Shown in pieces: positions 20,799 to 33,262 of a stretch of DNA of 64,000 nucleotides; position 1 is the first letter of the stretch, and each line of letters opens with the position of its first letter. This stretch comes from Pleurotus djamor. Its lineage: Eukaryota > Basidiomycota > Agaricomycetes > Agaricales > Pleurotaceae. Where the stretch lies: NCBI GenBank assembly GCA_029747585.1, contig JAPEVF010000100.1:48618-112617 (forward strand). The letters are read 5' to 3'. A program made the translations under genes and the position numbers. The notes under the pieces were generated by a model. That model was given only the letters and a program-made list of their open reading frames with translations, ran no database searches and was not told the DNA's origin.

Positions 20799-22050
20799 AT
20801 GTCTACCGCCGCCGCCAGCGCACCGAGTTCTGATTCCTCAACTGGAATACCGCCCGTCGCGAACGATGTCCCCTTCCCCTACGAAACTCCTTCAACCATA
20901 TATCGGCCCTTTGGCTGGGATAAGCCAGTGATAAAGAAACCAATACGCCCAATATTGGGCGGAGCTACAGGCGATCTAGACGCTCCAAGCTCGACCTCCG
21001 TCGTCCCAATTATAAAGGTCACCGCGACGCCGATTGTGCCTTCTCAAATTCGCCCATTTCCTACGGCTCCGACTATGACCTCATCCACTTACGGTGAGGA
21101 CGTGACTGTAGTCAATCAGAGCGTGGAGGCTTCCAAGAAATCTCAATGGCAGCCTCCTAGCACGATGATAGCGACTCCTCTGGGTGTATTTTCGATTTTT
21201 ACGTCTCAATCGCCTGTTTCTGCCCCAGCACCAAGCCTCTCCATATCTTCGATGTCTCCCAGGATCCCAGAAGCTTCCCATTCCGCGACCTTCCAGCTTC
21301 CACCTAATCCGTCTGTCTTCCAGAGCAACTCGGCACCATCAGTTTTGGTAGTCACTCCGGATCTATGGTTGACTGCTCTGCTCGTCGTGCTTTGTCGCTG
21401 TCTGGGATATCGTCTCTAGAGCGCACTAGATGCACCCGATGCAGACCCTCAGAGTGTAGGGAATGAAGGGCTGTTGACGCTGAGCCCCGGACAACTTCCG
21501 CCTACAGATTCTGTAGTATCGCCCATCGGTACGGCGTCGAACTCAAATGGCGTATTGACAACATACGAGCTTGTGAGAGGTTTCCGTTCAGGCCCACCTG
21601 CACGAGGTAGTCCATCTCTCTACTCTACCCAACTCTCGCCTACTCTAATTCTCTTCATTGGTTTCAGGAACTTTCATCACATCTAGCGCTTCTGGATCAA
21701 GGGTAAACTGTGCTTGAGGTGACGAAGGCGGTGCGCCTGGCACTTGTGTCTACGAAAACTCAGCGGGACAACCTCAAACCACGAGCGTCGGAGCAGTTCG
21801 TCCAATAGCGACGTTTGTAGAAGAGAACAGTCTTGTCACGACATCAATATCGACGACTACACGTATCCTTGAGCCCCCCATAACGTTACCAGGCTTTCCA
21901 TCCGTCAGTGCTAGTACGCCTACACCAGTATCGACCGTAACTCGGACCGTTCCCGCGTCTGGCACAAACTCGGCAAGGGTGCGGCGGGTGCACATCGTCG
22001 CATTCTTGGTATGCCTTCAGAGCTCCATTCTGACGCTCGTGCTCTACTAG
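20799..22050 (+). CDS. Ser/Thr/Pro-rich protein with C-terminal hydrophobic tail (family member A)
   Basis: The first open segment (from 20799) is Ser/Thr/Pro-rich and open to 21419. A second coherent segment (about 21474-21605) continues the same composition, with an intron-like gap to about 21665. The 3' segment (about 21730-22050) reads CVYENSAGQPQTTSV, then more Ser/Thr, and ends TNSARVRRVHIVAFLVCL and a hydrophobic tail before TAG at 22048-22050. The ending NSA, basic cluster, ~20 hydrophobic residues is shared with loci at 36.4, 38.2 and 42.0 kb. It resembles a tail anchor or GPI-type signal, but no N-terminal signal peptide is visible. The middle exon joins are uncertain, and one or two frame breaks may be real. 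Function unknown. Confidence 0.45.
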
Positions 22051-23462
22051 GAGCCAAATCGCAACTCTTAAGACGTTGTAATACGTATAACATGGTGAGT
22101 TATACTCTATACAACTACGCTATACTTCGTTACCCTTTTTACCTTGGTAAACAGGCCAACGAGACCAATAGTATAGCAGAATTTCGTGTTCGATCCAAAC
22201 ATCAATCCTGTATCTCCAGCCTAGATGCAACCCACTCAATCAACACCGATTGATGCTGTTCCGTTGAGCAATTGCGTGCGCAGAAGCCCAGAAAGTGGGC
22301 CTTGCTTCCCCCCCATTTCTCAACAGAGCCACGCTGAAGAGCCTTCCTTCATCCTGCCGGGCCGCTCTCAGAACTCTTGTTACTTGTGCAACTCTCGGAA
22401 AATCTCTAACCGACCGTGAACCGACCCAAGAATATTGTCACCTCCGACGCCTTCGCTGGATCCATATGATACCTCGCATACCGTGTTCGACTCTTGATTT
22501 ACCAAGGCGACGATACTTCGGTATCCAGAATACCTTTTGACGGCTCCATGAATTTTTCAAGCCGTTCATTCACACGTCTACCTCCTGTCCTGCATCGCGA
22601 CATCCCTTACGACTCTAGGCATCCCTAAGAACCATGAGTCAGCAGGATTGGATAACCAGGAGCATATCTCCGTTCTTCCTGCCTCGTCGCCATTCTGCGA
22701 TCACCAGAATTCGAAGATGTTGCCTGTAAGATGACAGAACTTCTTACCATGTCCCCGTTTACATTGACGTGGACACTACCTCCGACGGTCCAACTTATTC
22801 TATTTTCTCTGAGTATTTGGCTTCTCAGCCAATTATAAACGCCTGACAAAGAACATCATAGTCCTCACCAATCAGCGGGAAACACAAATAGACGACCTTA
22901 GCAAGAAGCCAATCGAAGCATCCTAGGATATCGAGGGAAATGGTTCCGCGTGGGTATCTCTTAAGCTCTAACTTCGACTTCCTTATTTTCTTCTACTCAA
23001 CAGCAATATGATACCTTGGAAGGTTTCATGCCGCGTGCATCATCCTTGCTCCCGGACGGGCCGCGCACAGTCGCCTGCCTGCCCAGAGCCATCGTTCGAC
23101 ACAGGTATACATGATGTCGCACGGCTCTTCGCGTGAAATTCCACTGCTTTTGGTTGACGTTAGCCACAGGATAGAAGCTGGATACTCACCAATACAAAGA
23201 AGCGGAAAGAAGTGCCAACAGACGGACCATGTGCCTGCTTGTACTCATGGGTAGAAGAATTCTAAGATCCATGCAAAATGCGTTATCATTCCAAAAGGTT
23301 GCGTGCAAAATTGCGTAAATAGTGGTACAAACAGGTGGAGACAAGGGAAGTACAAAGCGTGCGTGAAGGAATAAAAGATGAAGTATTTTCTCTGAAGGCA
23401 ACATCGGCAAAATCATTGTTGTTGCAAAACAGAGTAACCGTGAAGATGATACGTAAGGCGTC
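22051..23462. other. Intergenic, no gene supported
   Basis: About 1.4 kb. A splice-like pair exists near 22094-22156, but the flanking segments have no coding character I can defend. No repeats stood out. Confidence 0.4.
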
Positions 23463-25903
23463 TTAGACTTGCTTGTCGATGGAATCCGAGTGTTTCGAGT
23501 TGACTTCATCGTGACCATCGAGTGCTGTGAAAGGAGGAAAGGGGAAGGCAAAAGAAGTCCGACGGTCAGAAAATCGCGGTGCGCTGAGAAAGTGTTACGG
23601 TAAGGACTTACCCCGTTCCTGTCTATTAATGGCAGCTTGTCTTTGTTCAGCAGATACGGAGCCGAAGATGACGTCCATATCTTCCAATGAACGGCCTTTG
23701 GTCTCGGGGATCAGTCTGCGAAGGAGGGAAAGGGTGAGACCAAAATAATAATGATGTAGTCAAAACCGAACTCACAAGGAGAACACAGCCATTCCACCGA
23801 TATTGATCGTGGCGAACATGAAGAAAATTTTGTATCCGAGCGCGGAGAGAATATCCGGAGTGACTTTCGAAACGACGAAATCTAGAAGATGCGCCACGCG
23901 ATGAGAGGCAGGCTAGGAGGAAGCAAAGGGGGTGCACGCACTCCAGAGCCATTGGCTGGCGCTAGCCAAAGCCAAACCATAATGTCTTGTCCTCGTGGGG
24001 AAGATATCACTGCAGTAGACCCAAGGGAGCGGTCCCCAACCCATGCTGTAGAAGCACACATAGATGTACATCATAGCCGCCATAGCCTGACTCGCCGGAG
24101 GCGGAGTGATGCTCATGCCCGCAGCGATTTGTTCAGGGGTGAGCGCCTTTGGAGGAGGATGCGTCTTCAAGATAGCGCCGATGATGAAGAACAGGGTGCC
24201 CATTCCGACGGCTGAGATGAAGAGGGAGAGTTTACGACCCAGGGACTCGACGAAGAAGAATACGAAGATGGCGGTGGCGACGACCTTGATGACACCGTAG
24301 ATACCAGATGCCAAAAGTGAGTTCTTAGTGCCAGTGTAACCGATCTGTAACGGGGTCAAAACGATAAGCCAGCTGGTCTTTCGGTTGAACATAAAATGAG
24401 AAGCTTACGGATTCGAAGATCTGAGGAGCATAGTACCCGACACTGTTCTGACCAGCCCATTGCTGTAGCAAGAAGATGACAAAGGCGATGACGAAGCGAA
24501 TGGCGTTGCCTTTTCCTAGGAACGCTTCCCTAACACCAAGACCCTGACGAGCGGCGCGTTCTTCCGCCAACGCTGCTTCGATTTCGGCCATTTCATGGAT
24601 AATTGCTGGAGACGTTGGTGACTCTTTGCGAAGGTACGCGAGGTTCTTAAGAGCTTCTTCGTTTCGGTTGACGGAGGCGAGCCAACGAGGTGATTCCTGG
24701 ATTCGGAAGTGGAGGAGTTAAGAGGGATCATGAGCGAGTGTGTGTGTGTGTGGAAAGGAAGGACCAACATACCTTAACAGTGAACAAACCAATACACATA
24801 ATTCCCGCAGGGACGAGTTGGAAACCGAAAGGAATTTTCCAAATTTCTTCACCGGTTTGAACGTGGATACCGATACCATCTACAATGCCAAGTCATGCCC
24901 GAAAATCAATACAACCGTTCTGAACGGGAAATATGAGACATACAGTTGATGAAGTACGACAACATTACGCCGACAGCGACCTTGGGAGCAAGCTGAGCGA
25001 GTCCTCATGATCGGAAAAATGATTTGGCACCTACCATAATCTGGAACAACCCTGTGATCCTACCTCTCACTTCCTTCGGAGAGCATTCTGACACATAGGC
25101 AGGGGCGACGGCTGAGATTCCACCAATGCCAAGACCCGATATGACACGCCCGGAGTAGATTTCAGCAAGACCGTTAGGTCCAGAAGCGACGGTGGTAAGG
25201 ATCTAGTCGCAGAACAAAGGCTTGGTTACATCCCAGATGGAGCCCCGTGAAAGTGACACCTACGGCTCCAACAACAAAGATGACGGTAAAAGCGACCAGG
25301 GTCCATCTGCGTCCAATTCGTGCTAAAAGGATAAGAGTTGTCAATGGGGATACTCGGAAATACGAATGCAAAAGAGGTTGGGGTGGCATGTGCGTGGTTT
25401 TGATGGAATGATAGACCGTATACGGGAGGAAAAGTGACTCACACGAAACAGGAGCACTGCCCAAAGCTCCGAAGAACGCGCCAGCTTGAAGGACGGCTAC
25501 AACGTTGGACGAAACTTCGTCGATGCGTTTCTGGGCAGTAGCATTAGCGTCGAAAACGCTGCGAGTCTAGGAGCACCTACCTGATCCTTGACGCCGTTGA
25601 CAATTAACCCAAAGTACTCTCTGAAGAAATTGTTGGAGACGACGCCTGAAAAGCCGGGACATTGAAGCCTTGTTTCATAGTCTTGCCAAGACGAACATAC
25701 CTCCAGCAACACCCCTGTAGAGATTTCAGCAATCAAAAACGATGCGAGAGACGAGGAACGACTCACGTATCATAACCGAAGAGGATGATACCCCAGTATG
25801 CGATGAAGGCAAGCCCTGAGAGGGGTTCAAACCAGGCAGTAAGAAGGATGACAGTCGTTTACGCACAGTAAACGCGAATGTTCTTAAATCTGTCTTCTGT
25901 CAT
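23463..25903 (-). CDS. MFS sugar/quinate-type transporter (QutD-like)
   Basis: A multi-exon minus-strand gene: start at 25903 (MTEDRFKNIRVYC), stop TAA at 23463-23465. Exons give the hallmark segments of the fungal sugar porter family: IAYWGIILFGYDT in helix 1, QAGAFFGALGSAPVS, ARIGRRWT (the RxGRR loop), SGRVISGLGIGGISAVAPAY with the ECSPKEVRGR loop, KESPRWLAS at the central loop, QQWAGQNSVGYYAP in helix 7, ESLGRK, and PETKGRSLEDMD near the end. The central loop and 12-helix pattern fit a proton-coupled plasma-membrane importer. The GVVSNNFF segment and PETKGRSLEDMDVIFG ending are closest in my memory to quinate permeases, but substrate is not decided by sequence alone. The tail is hydrophilic. 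At least ten introns; some, such as the 5' ones, are only ~50 nt. Confidence 0.88.
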
Positions 25904-25994
25904 GGTGGATGGAGTATAGGGAGGCGGCGTGCAGGAGAAGGAGGGGGAGAAGGAAAGCCTGGAACCCGGGTTATGAAGTCAGCATGAGGGCAGC

Positions 25995-26002
25995 TATATA
26001 TA
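25995..26002 (-). promoter_or_regulatory. TATA box of the MFS transporter
   Basis: TATATATA on the minus strand lies about 92-99 bp upstream of the transporter ATG at 25903, a suitable distance. Confidence 0.5.
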
Positions 26003-29000
26003 CGAAGCTATGTTTACGTTTTCCCACTCACCAAGAGGCTTCCCCGCACACATAAACACCAAATTGATTTCCCCGAGGGTAATGCGGGGTGGTCAGGACG
26101 AAGATTGAAAAATGGAGCTGGCTGAGCGGATGGCGGGCGAACGGGCCCGGGCGGCCCGCTGGAGTGGCCCCTGTTTCTCCTAGATCAACAGGGTTTCGCC
26201 AAGTCGCAAAAGATGTCGCGTTCCAGCGTGGCCAAGGTACGAATAAATTTATTTGAGAGGCTTGGCTAACTCCGTGCTGATCATGTCATCCCGGCATCGA
26301 AGTGACTGTTGACATCAAGTTTTTCCCAAGATCACGGCAACGATTGAATAACGGCAAAGATGTTGCCTACGAAAGTGTTGATGATGAAAGGAGGGAAGGA
26401 AGGTGCTAAAGGATTCCGTCGTCTCCAAGATTCATATATCTACAGTGGTCTGTACAACTTCAATTGTGAGAAGCACAGCGGCTCGACGTTTGGGTGCTAT
26501 CTGGCGCTCCTTCACCGCAACATTGCGCCAACAAGCCATTTCTACGACTGACGGTTGTCGATGCAGTGCGGAAGAAATGAACCTCCTCACAACCTCCGAG
26601 CAAGAGCTCCGACCCCGCATCGCTTCGTCCTATAGGCTTCACCAAGGAGCGGCCTTAGAAATGCACCCCGGAAAATTGTAGGAGGGTTGATCATTTTTGA
26701 CGAACAACAGCGAAAATCCCTGAGCAAAAATTCAGAATTCTTCAAGAACTGGTGGGAGGTCTCAGCAAGAAATTAGACACCTCTGAGGCCTCTGGGTACT
26801 GTCTATCGACCGATTCTCTCCGTGGTTATGTCGAGGAAAGTCTTGTCCGAACTCTGACCCCTGAGTGGTTGATAGGGGAACCTAGTATTTCCTCACTCGC
26901 CGTCGTCAATGTAGGGAATCTGCAGTGAACATCATCCAGACATGTCAGCGGTGGGCAGCCATAATCTCCCGAAGGATTACCTGCTAGTTTAAATACTAGT
27001 TGCTTCAGAAATCGGAACTTCGCTTGCGGTGGCAGATTGAACTGCTGACCTGCGCCTCATTTATGATTTAGCGTGTCCATTGAAGCTCGAAGCGTCCCTT
27101 TTCATGGACTTGAAGACTATATCTGCATTTCTGTAGGTAAGTCAGCGAAACGTATGACGTCAAGACTCGGATTGGACTTTGGAATATTCATGACGGGTCG
27201 AGGGTTGACGACACAATTCATGCATGGTGTGAACGTAGGTCCCACGAAAACAAGAATCAGTATCACGTCTCGCTTGCAAAGCACGCGTGGCAAGTGCTGT
27301 CCCAATCTGAAGCAGCTTTGATCATCGCTGAGTGCCGAGGCATTTGGGTCCTCCGGATGGATTTACATTTATACGAACACACTGGACCTCTCTCTCGAGA
27401 TCTAGCAGTCCCACTAGATCAATACGGCCATATGAGTGATTTTAAATGAGATACTCACTGCGTTTGAGTCACTATAATAAATGCGTGATAGCTTGATCAG
27501 CCAAAGGAAGCGTGTCCTCGACGAATCTCTCTCCAATCGTAATACACGCGCGGTCATGAAAAGCAGTAAAAGTCCAACAAATCAGAGACGGCGCCAGGGT
27601 TTGATGACGGAATAAATTCCGACTCACAAGACTCGGTATGAGCGACACAACTACGCCAATGTGCTACCTATGTTCGTTTAGAGTTACAATTTTACCTGGT
27701 AAGCCCCTGCGGCAGTCCCCTATGCACGCCCTACATCCCCTTGCCAGCCGTCCTGCGCTCCCTTAAAGACCAGCTCGTGAATAAGATGTAAGGTAAGTGA
27801 ATGAAATGACCCAGAGCGCAGAAGACAAGGCGATGCGGCTGATGCGGTCTCACATATGTAGGTCATGAGAAGTGACCCCTGTCACGTTCTTTTGGCCGTT
27901 GATCATCTGGATACATCTCCATGCCTCTCAAAAGGCACGACGCAGGCCTTATGCGCAGAATCAGACAATTTTTGAAGTTCAACAAGGTCTGATGTATGTT
28001 TCACTAATTTAGGGTCCTCTTAGAAGACACATTCGCTGCTTCTTCCTCGAGAAAAACCATCGCGGTACCAGCCGATTGCCGTATGACGTTCGTTCTTGAT
28101 TCATCTGTACAAAGTACTGATTATGAGGTCCAAAGCTAGGCGAAATAATGTCAAAATAATGTCATAATGCCAATTCTCGGCGGCAGCGGTGTGGTGACAC
28201 CCTGCAGAGGCGTCCGTCCCGCTCGCACCACCGTCCCGCCGCGATCCTTTGACCAGCGAACGAAACCCTGCAACACTCCCCTTCAATAATAAGCATCAAA
28301 CGCCACCAACCCTTTCTCCACACAAATCGGACCCAATACCCCATATTCAACAGGCGGGGATGATGCGGGGATGATGAATCGGAGCAAAGTTCAGTTTACC
28401 TCCAAACTGAATTTGACCCCATGTCTCAGAGTCAAAAAAATAGGTGCGGTACATCTGTTTGAAACGCTGAGATGGTAACTTGACGGTTGATCTAGCCGTC
28501 TTCGATTCAATGGTTGTATTTTAAGGCGACCGTCGACTTGATGCGCCCGAAGTGAGCGCGTGCCCTAATGTTTATCGGGCTCCGAGTCGAAGGCATTGGT
28601 TGGAAACGAACGGGTAGAACGGCCCGCCCAGCTGCCGCTCGGACAACCTGAGACTTACCTCCTTCCTTCCCCAGAAACGTCTTCCAGAACCGTAACCTTG
28701 TTGCACGGAGCACCCGAGATCTCTTGGTCAAGCTTGGGTACGCTCATCCTTGGGATCGACGGAAGAAGCCCTTGAAAATCACATCGAACACTGAATTAGA
28801 ATCTTACGAGTCGCCGGTATATATCCAGGATCTTTCCTAGAGGGATCTTGATGGAAGTCGCCGAGCCAATGGAAACCTCCAATGTGATCGACAAGAGTAC
28901 TTCGAACAACAGCTTTGGTGAGAACCGTTGTCTCGCATCTTGGTCTCAGAACCCTGATCCCTCGTTTTCAGAAATGAACGACAATGACTTTCGTCGAGCT

Positions 29001-29185
29001 ACCGCACAATAGCTTTGGACTTTCCAAGAATGTCAATTTGATAAGTACTTGTTCCAGCTTTCCTCTCCTTTTCAAGAGTCTCAGACATCGAACAAAAGGT
29101 TACCCACGAAGAGACCCTATAAGAAACGCTTCGTCGCTGAGACGTTCTTTCTGCACTTTCCAACCGAGTACCTTGAAACACCCCC
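26003..29185. other. Long gene-poor stretch
   Basis: About 3.2 kb in which no reading frame has recognisable content. A very short spliced frame (about 28871-29028, 29 residues) can be drawn but has no support. No transposon ends, tRNA or repeats were seen. Confidence 0.4.
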
Positions 29186-29899
29186 ATGGACAACGTAAAC
29201 GACCAAGTCTTTAACGCGGCACGAGATGGACTCGACGGCATCGTTAAACTTGGTCCTTCAGCCCACTCTCGACGTGTCATCTCAACAAGGATAGGCGATC
29301 TGGACATCGATATTACTATCTGCGTGGCGGCTCGCATCCCCAACGCCCACCTCCAGCCCAACCGGGAAACTGACGATCATCATAACATAACCGCTCATAT
29401 CATCCATATAATGACCCGAGATGATCACGGACATCGTCATCGCACTGGACAAACCCTAGGAAATAACACAAGGAGCCGAGAACCACAGCTGACGGCGCTG
29501 GCTGCTCGTAGCGAAGAAGCGTGGCGAAGTGTCGAAGCCAATAGGTCATGTCCTCGTAGCAGAAATTTGGTAAAAAGAGTTCAACTCTCGAGGACCGCAG
29601 GAGGTCTCCCATCTCCCCATGATCTCCGTACATCTCATCGGCCGCAGACTTCTCAACCACAAACTCAACTACATGCTTCAGCTAGTACTCAGCGTCAAGT
29701 GCCCGCGCAATCTCTCGATAATGAAAGAGCTCCCAGGACGCCTCCACCACCTTATTCTCCTCTGAGGTCAGCCGTAGGCAACGAGTCTGTAAAGTGCGGT
29801 AATGACGCAGCGGCGCGACGCAATTATCCCAACCATCACGGCCATCAGCCTGAGCGCACTGAGCGAGAACCCAGCTCAGGTCCTCAGAGATCCCGCTGA
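29186..29899 (+). CDS. Hypothetical protein with PPxY motif
   Basis: A single open frame of 237 residues, start ATG in the context CCCCCATGG. The first ~80 residues look like a small folded region (DIDITICVAARIPN, HHNITAHIIHI). The rest is low-complexity, rich in Arg, Ser, Gln and Pro, with a PPPPYSPL motif that could be a WW-domain ligand of the Rsp5/Nedd4 type. A coherent segment at about 30041-30179 (GDRLLVWLLGCAGTHKM) might be a further exon, but I could not join it cleanly. It shares the PPPPY feature with the next gene. Unrecognised family; the frame could also be longer or partly spliced. Confidence 0.4.
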   Translation: MDNVNDQVFNAARDGLDGIVKLGPSAHSRRVISTRIGDLDIDITICVAARIPNAHLQPNRETDDHHNITAHIIHIMTRDDHGHRHRTGQTLGNNTRSREPQLTALAARSEEAWRSVEANRSCPRSRNLVKRVQLSRTAGGLPSPHDLRTSHRPQTSQPQTQLHASASTQRQVPAQSLDNERAPRTPPPPYSPLRSAVGNESVKCGNDAAARRNYPNHHGHQPERTEREPSSGPQRSR

Positions 29900-31086
29900 A
29901 GCCCTCGCTTCCAGGCAGTTATCCGAGGATTGGGTCCTTCAGACGGAGTTACCTCTGAAATCCAGGTAACTCATATATCCCTCTGCCATCCTAGCTCTGA
30001 ATAACTGATAGGCATCAAAACTGCGCGTTTGATTTCTAGGCACTACCTACGTTCGCAATGATCAGAAGAATGGAGACAGACTCCTCGTCTGGCTGCTCGG
30101 GTGCGCCGGCACGCACAAGATGCTCTTCTCGCGTGTACGGCGTACTCGCACGTCTGAGAAGACCATGGTGTATACTTAACTGATGGGTTACCGGTGGTAC
30201 TTGAATTCAATATTACCTGGTCGCGAGGACTCAAACAGGTGACATTGCCAAAATTTCAGCCAGTGCGTGTCATGCTGTGGTACTATTTAGCTGGACTCAA
30301 ACAAAGAAATTTCCCAATTTCATAAACCGCTCAGGTTGCCCCCGCCAATGGAATACGGATCAACGTTGAATGACCAACTTATTACCCACTCAAGGGGAAG
30401 ACTCCTATACTCCTGTTTTCCCTTTTTAACGACCGCCCGCCATTTTTGCAGGCGCTAAACATCTTTTGTCCCCCTTCTCGCAGTATGTTGCGCCAATATG
30501 ATGCTCTACTATCTTCCTCAAGATCTGTGGCTTGCCTCTCGAACTGGTCTTGTACCGTGATATGAACAGGCTATAGTCCTATCCTTTGGAAGCCACCTTA
30601 GACAATGGTCGACACAATGCGAGTTGACGGTGGCCATTATTATCACGAGGTATGTCGAAGTTACCCAGTGTCCACAGAAGTCATCTCATTGTCCGCGGGG
30701 TCTTTTGTCGAAAGGCCGATGCTCTAGAGTATCCAAGGCTGTCTTGGCCGCGCTTCGGAGGTGTACAGTGGTCGTGAACTTGCTTTGACTGGAGTCGGAT
30801 TCAAGGTGAGTACTAGCATTTTCAAGGAGAAACAACAAAAGTGGCTCATTGACACTCAGATGCGCTCTACCGATCATCTAATGTCCTGCCAAATAATTGG
30901 AAATAGTGGCCATATACCACACCCCTCGAATCAGCGTATAAAAGCTGCAATCGACGGCCTTCTGTGGCTTCTACCTCAATTATCTCGGATCTCCACCAAG
31001 CCAACCTTCTCACACGNAAAAACGCGAACNTTTTTTACCTTTTGACGCGTCTCTCCATCGGTACATAAACATTTCAATCTATTCCA
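29900..31086. other. Intergenic with two ambiguous bases
   Basis: About 1.2 kb. N bases occur at about 31017 and 31030, next to A5 and T6 homopolymers. Apart from the possible exon at 30041-30179, nothing coding is supported. Confidence 0.4.
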
Positions 31087-32112
31087 ATGGCAGCACCAAA
31101 CAATGGTCCTTTTCGCGGTGGATTCCCCCCTGGGACTCGGCAGTCTATCATCGCTGGATTTCAAGGTGCCGTCAATGGGGCTGTACTACCCCAAGGCGCA
31201 GCCGCAACTCATCAGCACCCTATTGGGCATGGTGCCCCTCAGCACTTAACTCTTCCTCCACATCAAAATCAACAGCCGCTTGTAGAAACCCCTCAACAGT
31301 CTCGAAACGATCATTCGCAACACTTGTATCAACAAGCCTTTCCTGTTGGTGGTCACCCCCAGCACCAACACCAGCACCAACACCAGCAGTCACAGCCACA
31401 GCGAAACTACGGTCATCACGAGCATATTTTCATCATCTCCTACATCCACCCCCCAGGTCAACACCCGGGTCAATACTGTGTGATAGCACACCGCAATTGC
31501 GATTACTGTCACCCTCGCGGTCTTCGCGTCCGAATTGACGTTGTTGCTAACAATGACCAGCCACCCCCACCGTATCCTGGGCCCCCTTTGGCCGCAGCTG
31601 CTCTCCCTCCTCGCCAACCTCAACAAGTTGGACAACCTGTTGCTGGGCCAGCTAGAAATCAAGATGAAGCTCAGCGCGTAGACCATAACGAGGTCTTGGA
31701 GGAGGGGGAAGTGCTAGAGACCGAGGAAGCCAACCTTGAACTCGGAAATAACGCCACCGCTGCACAAGACAATGCGACTGAACCTGGCACGGTTGGTGGG
31801 GTTGGAGCCAACAGGAATGTACACTACGGAAATGCCAACGTCCAAGCAGGCAACGCCCAGGGTAGCGCTGACATCCAGCGCGTCAACGCAGCCGGAGGGG
31901 CCACTCACTTTCAGGATGAGGGACGCGAACCCGCTCATGGTCCCCAACGTCGCCCTCGTACTCGTGCTCCTGTAGTTCGCCCCCGTGGTGACCAACGACG
32001 GGTGATTGTTTACGTTTTCTTCTTTCATCGTCACCTTATTGAACCATATTGTTCCGTCAGGCTCGCTGAAAACGTCAGGACAGCTCCCCGTGAAGGAATT
32101 GGACGCGGCTAA
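31087..32112 (+). CDS. Gln/His/Pro-rich orphan protein with PPxY motif
   Basis: An open frame from an ATG in good context. Residues 30-115 are Gln/His-rich with an HQHQHQHQ run. Residues about 115-160 are better conserved-looking and contain two His and two Cys (HIFIISYIHPPGQHP, CVIAHRNCDYCHPRG), which may form a small fold or metal site. PPPPYPGPP follows, then an acidic stretch (EVLEEGEVLETEE), and a basic tail (RRPRTRAPVVRPRG). An intron could be cut at 32002-32060, giving 307 residues ending RRAR with a stop at 32067-32069; unspliced, it ends at 32112 with 341 residues. Family not recognised. The PPxY motif suggests a ubiquitin-ligase adaptor or cargo, as inference only. Confidence 0.5.
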   Translation: MAAPNNGPFRGGFPPGTRQSIIAGFQGAVNGAVLPQGAAATHQHPIGHGAPQHLTLPPHQNQQPLVETPQQSRNDHSQHLYQQAFPVGGHPQHQHQHQHQQSQPQRNYGHHEHIFIISYIHPPGQHPGQYCVIAHRNCDYCHPRGLRVRIDVVANNDQPPPPYPGPPLAAAALPPRQPQQVGQPVAGPARNQDEAQRVDHNEVLEEGEVLETEEANLELGNNATAAQDNATEPGTVGGVGANRNVHYGNANVQAGNAQGSADIQRVNAAGGATHFQDEGREPAHGPQRRPRTRAPVVRPRGDQRRVIVYVFFFHRHLIEPYCSVRLAENVRTAPREGIGRG

Positions 32113-32484
32113 TCCGCTTCTTCTTTTAGTTGATCTTCAGCGTGCCTTCTGTTTCTTTTTTCTTTCCTTCTGTTTTACTTACTTACACACGTACTTCCTT
32201 CCTCCCCCATTTTTCATTTGCACTACAAATCCATGCTTGATTGTTGAGATTGCTACGATGTGCGTGTCTCAATCGATTGTTTTCTTCCCATACATATTTC
32301 TCCGTCATTTTGTTCCTTAAGCTTGTCAATTAGCCTTGAAGTTACGGTACTTACATATCAACATGCGTCTATGCGCCGGTATCACACACGGTATACCAAG
32401 TTGAATAGTTACGTTTGTTTAACCCTTGCCTTGAGTGAGATACATTGCTTGTGATCGACCACTCTAGTTTGTCTCTCCAAAGTC

Positions 32485-33262
32485 TCAGTCCTCGTCTCGT
32501 ATCAATTTCTCTGCGTCCTTCGACCTGACTTTGATCTCGCAATGGAATGGCTTCAAGTTGACTCTCCTATTGTCCAAGTGAAGCAAGCCCGCATCAGCTC
32601 AAGTCAGACCACAAAACAAAACGAACTGACGTTACGAATAAGGGTTCAATCTCCGGATCGGGTAAGACATCTCTTCCATGTCCACCCTCCGCTGCCTTGA
32701 TGTCGAAGACGGTCAAAATCGACGCTATCCAAAGCCAAATCGTGTCCCTAGCGAAGAAACGACCTGGACATATCCTATTGGAGGCTGACTGTCAACGAAG
32801 GTAAGAGAAAGGAAGGCTGAGGACAAGCCTGCGACCAAATCCAAATCCAAATCCAAAGTCGACGACTCCAGTCAGTTTCTGGTCGATCTGTCCGTCGGCA
32901 GTAATGAATCGTTCGGGCACGAATTCTTCGGGACGCGGGAAGATAGACTCGTCTTTCAGGATTGCGCTACATCCGGTTGGCAGTGAGCGCAGGCTAAACA
33001 AATTAAACAAACGATTTACTGGATATTTGGGAAGAGGACACTGTCCTTTGGGAGGAAGTATCCGTTATAAACATCGTCAGTCGTTTGTATGTGGGCAATC
33101 CCTTTCATAAGTGAGTGTTGTCAGCTGGGTTAAATAGAACATGCAACTGGCACCTGATGGCATACCCAAAGGGAGAACGGATTTCCATCTAAGTGTCAAG
33201 AGAGATTCCCTATCACGAGAAGCTTCGCAGGGCCGGGGGGGGGAGGGGGAGTGCAGGGACAC
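32485..33262 (-). pseudogene. Cytochrome P450 pseudogene with internal deletion
   Basis: The minus strand begins with a hinge remnant (PPPPPGPAKLLVIGNL, near 33262), then jumps directly to a segment that follows the K-helix in the intact relatives (LRWKSVLPLG), then DDVYNGYFLPKDS, then DESIFPRPEEFVPERFI, and the heme exon with ICPGRFFAR, ending at 32485. Everything from the first conserved block to the ExxR helix, including the I-helix, is missing, so it cannot be a working P450. The FG-repeat before the heme exon has one extra hexamer (FGFGFGFGRR). It is clearly derived from the P450 family at 47-64 kb. Confidence 0.85.

Noticed and set aside
25810..25840. GGGTTCAAACC resembling a tRNA B box
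   Set aside because: It lies in the first intron of the transporter gene, and no acceptor stem, A box or cloverleaf can be folded around it.
28871..29028. Short spliced frame of 29 residues
   Set aside because: A donor and acceptor can be drawn, but a product this short without homology, conserved context or a promoter is not supportable.
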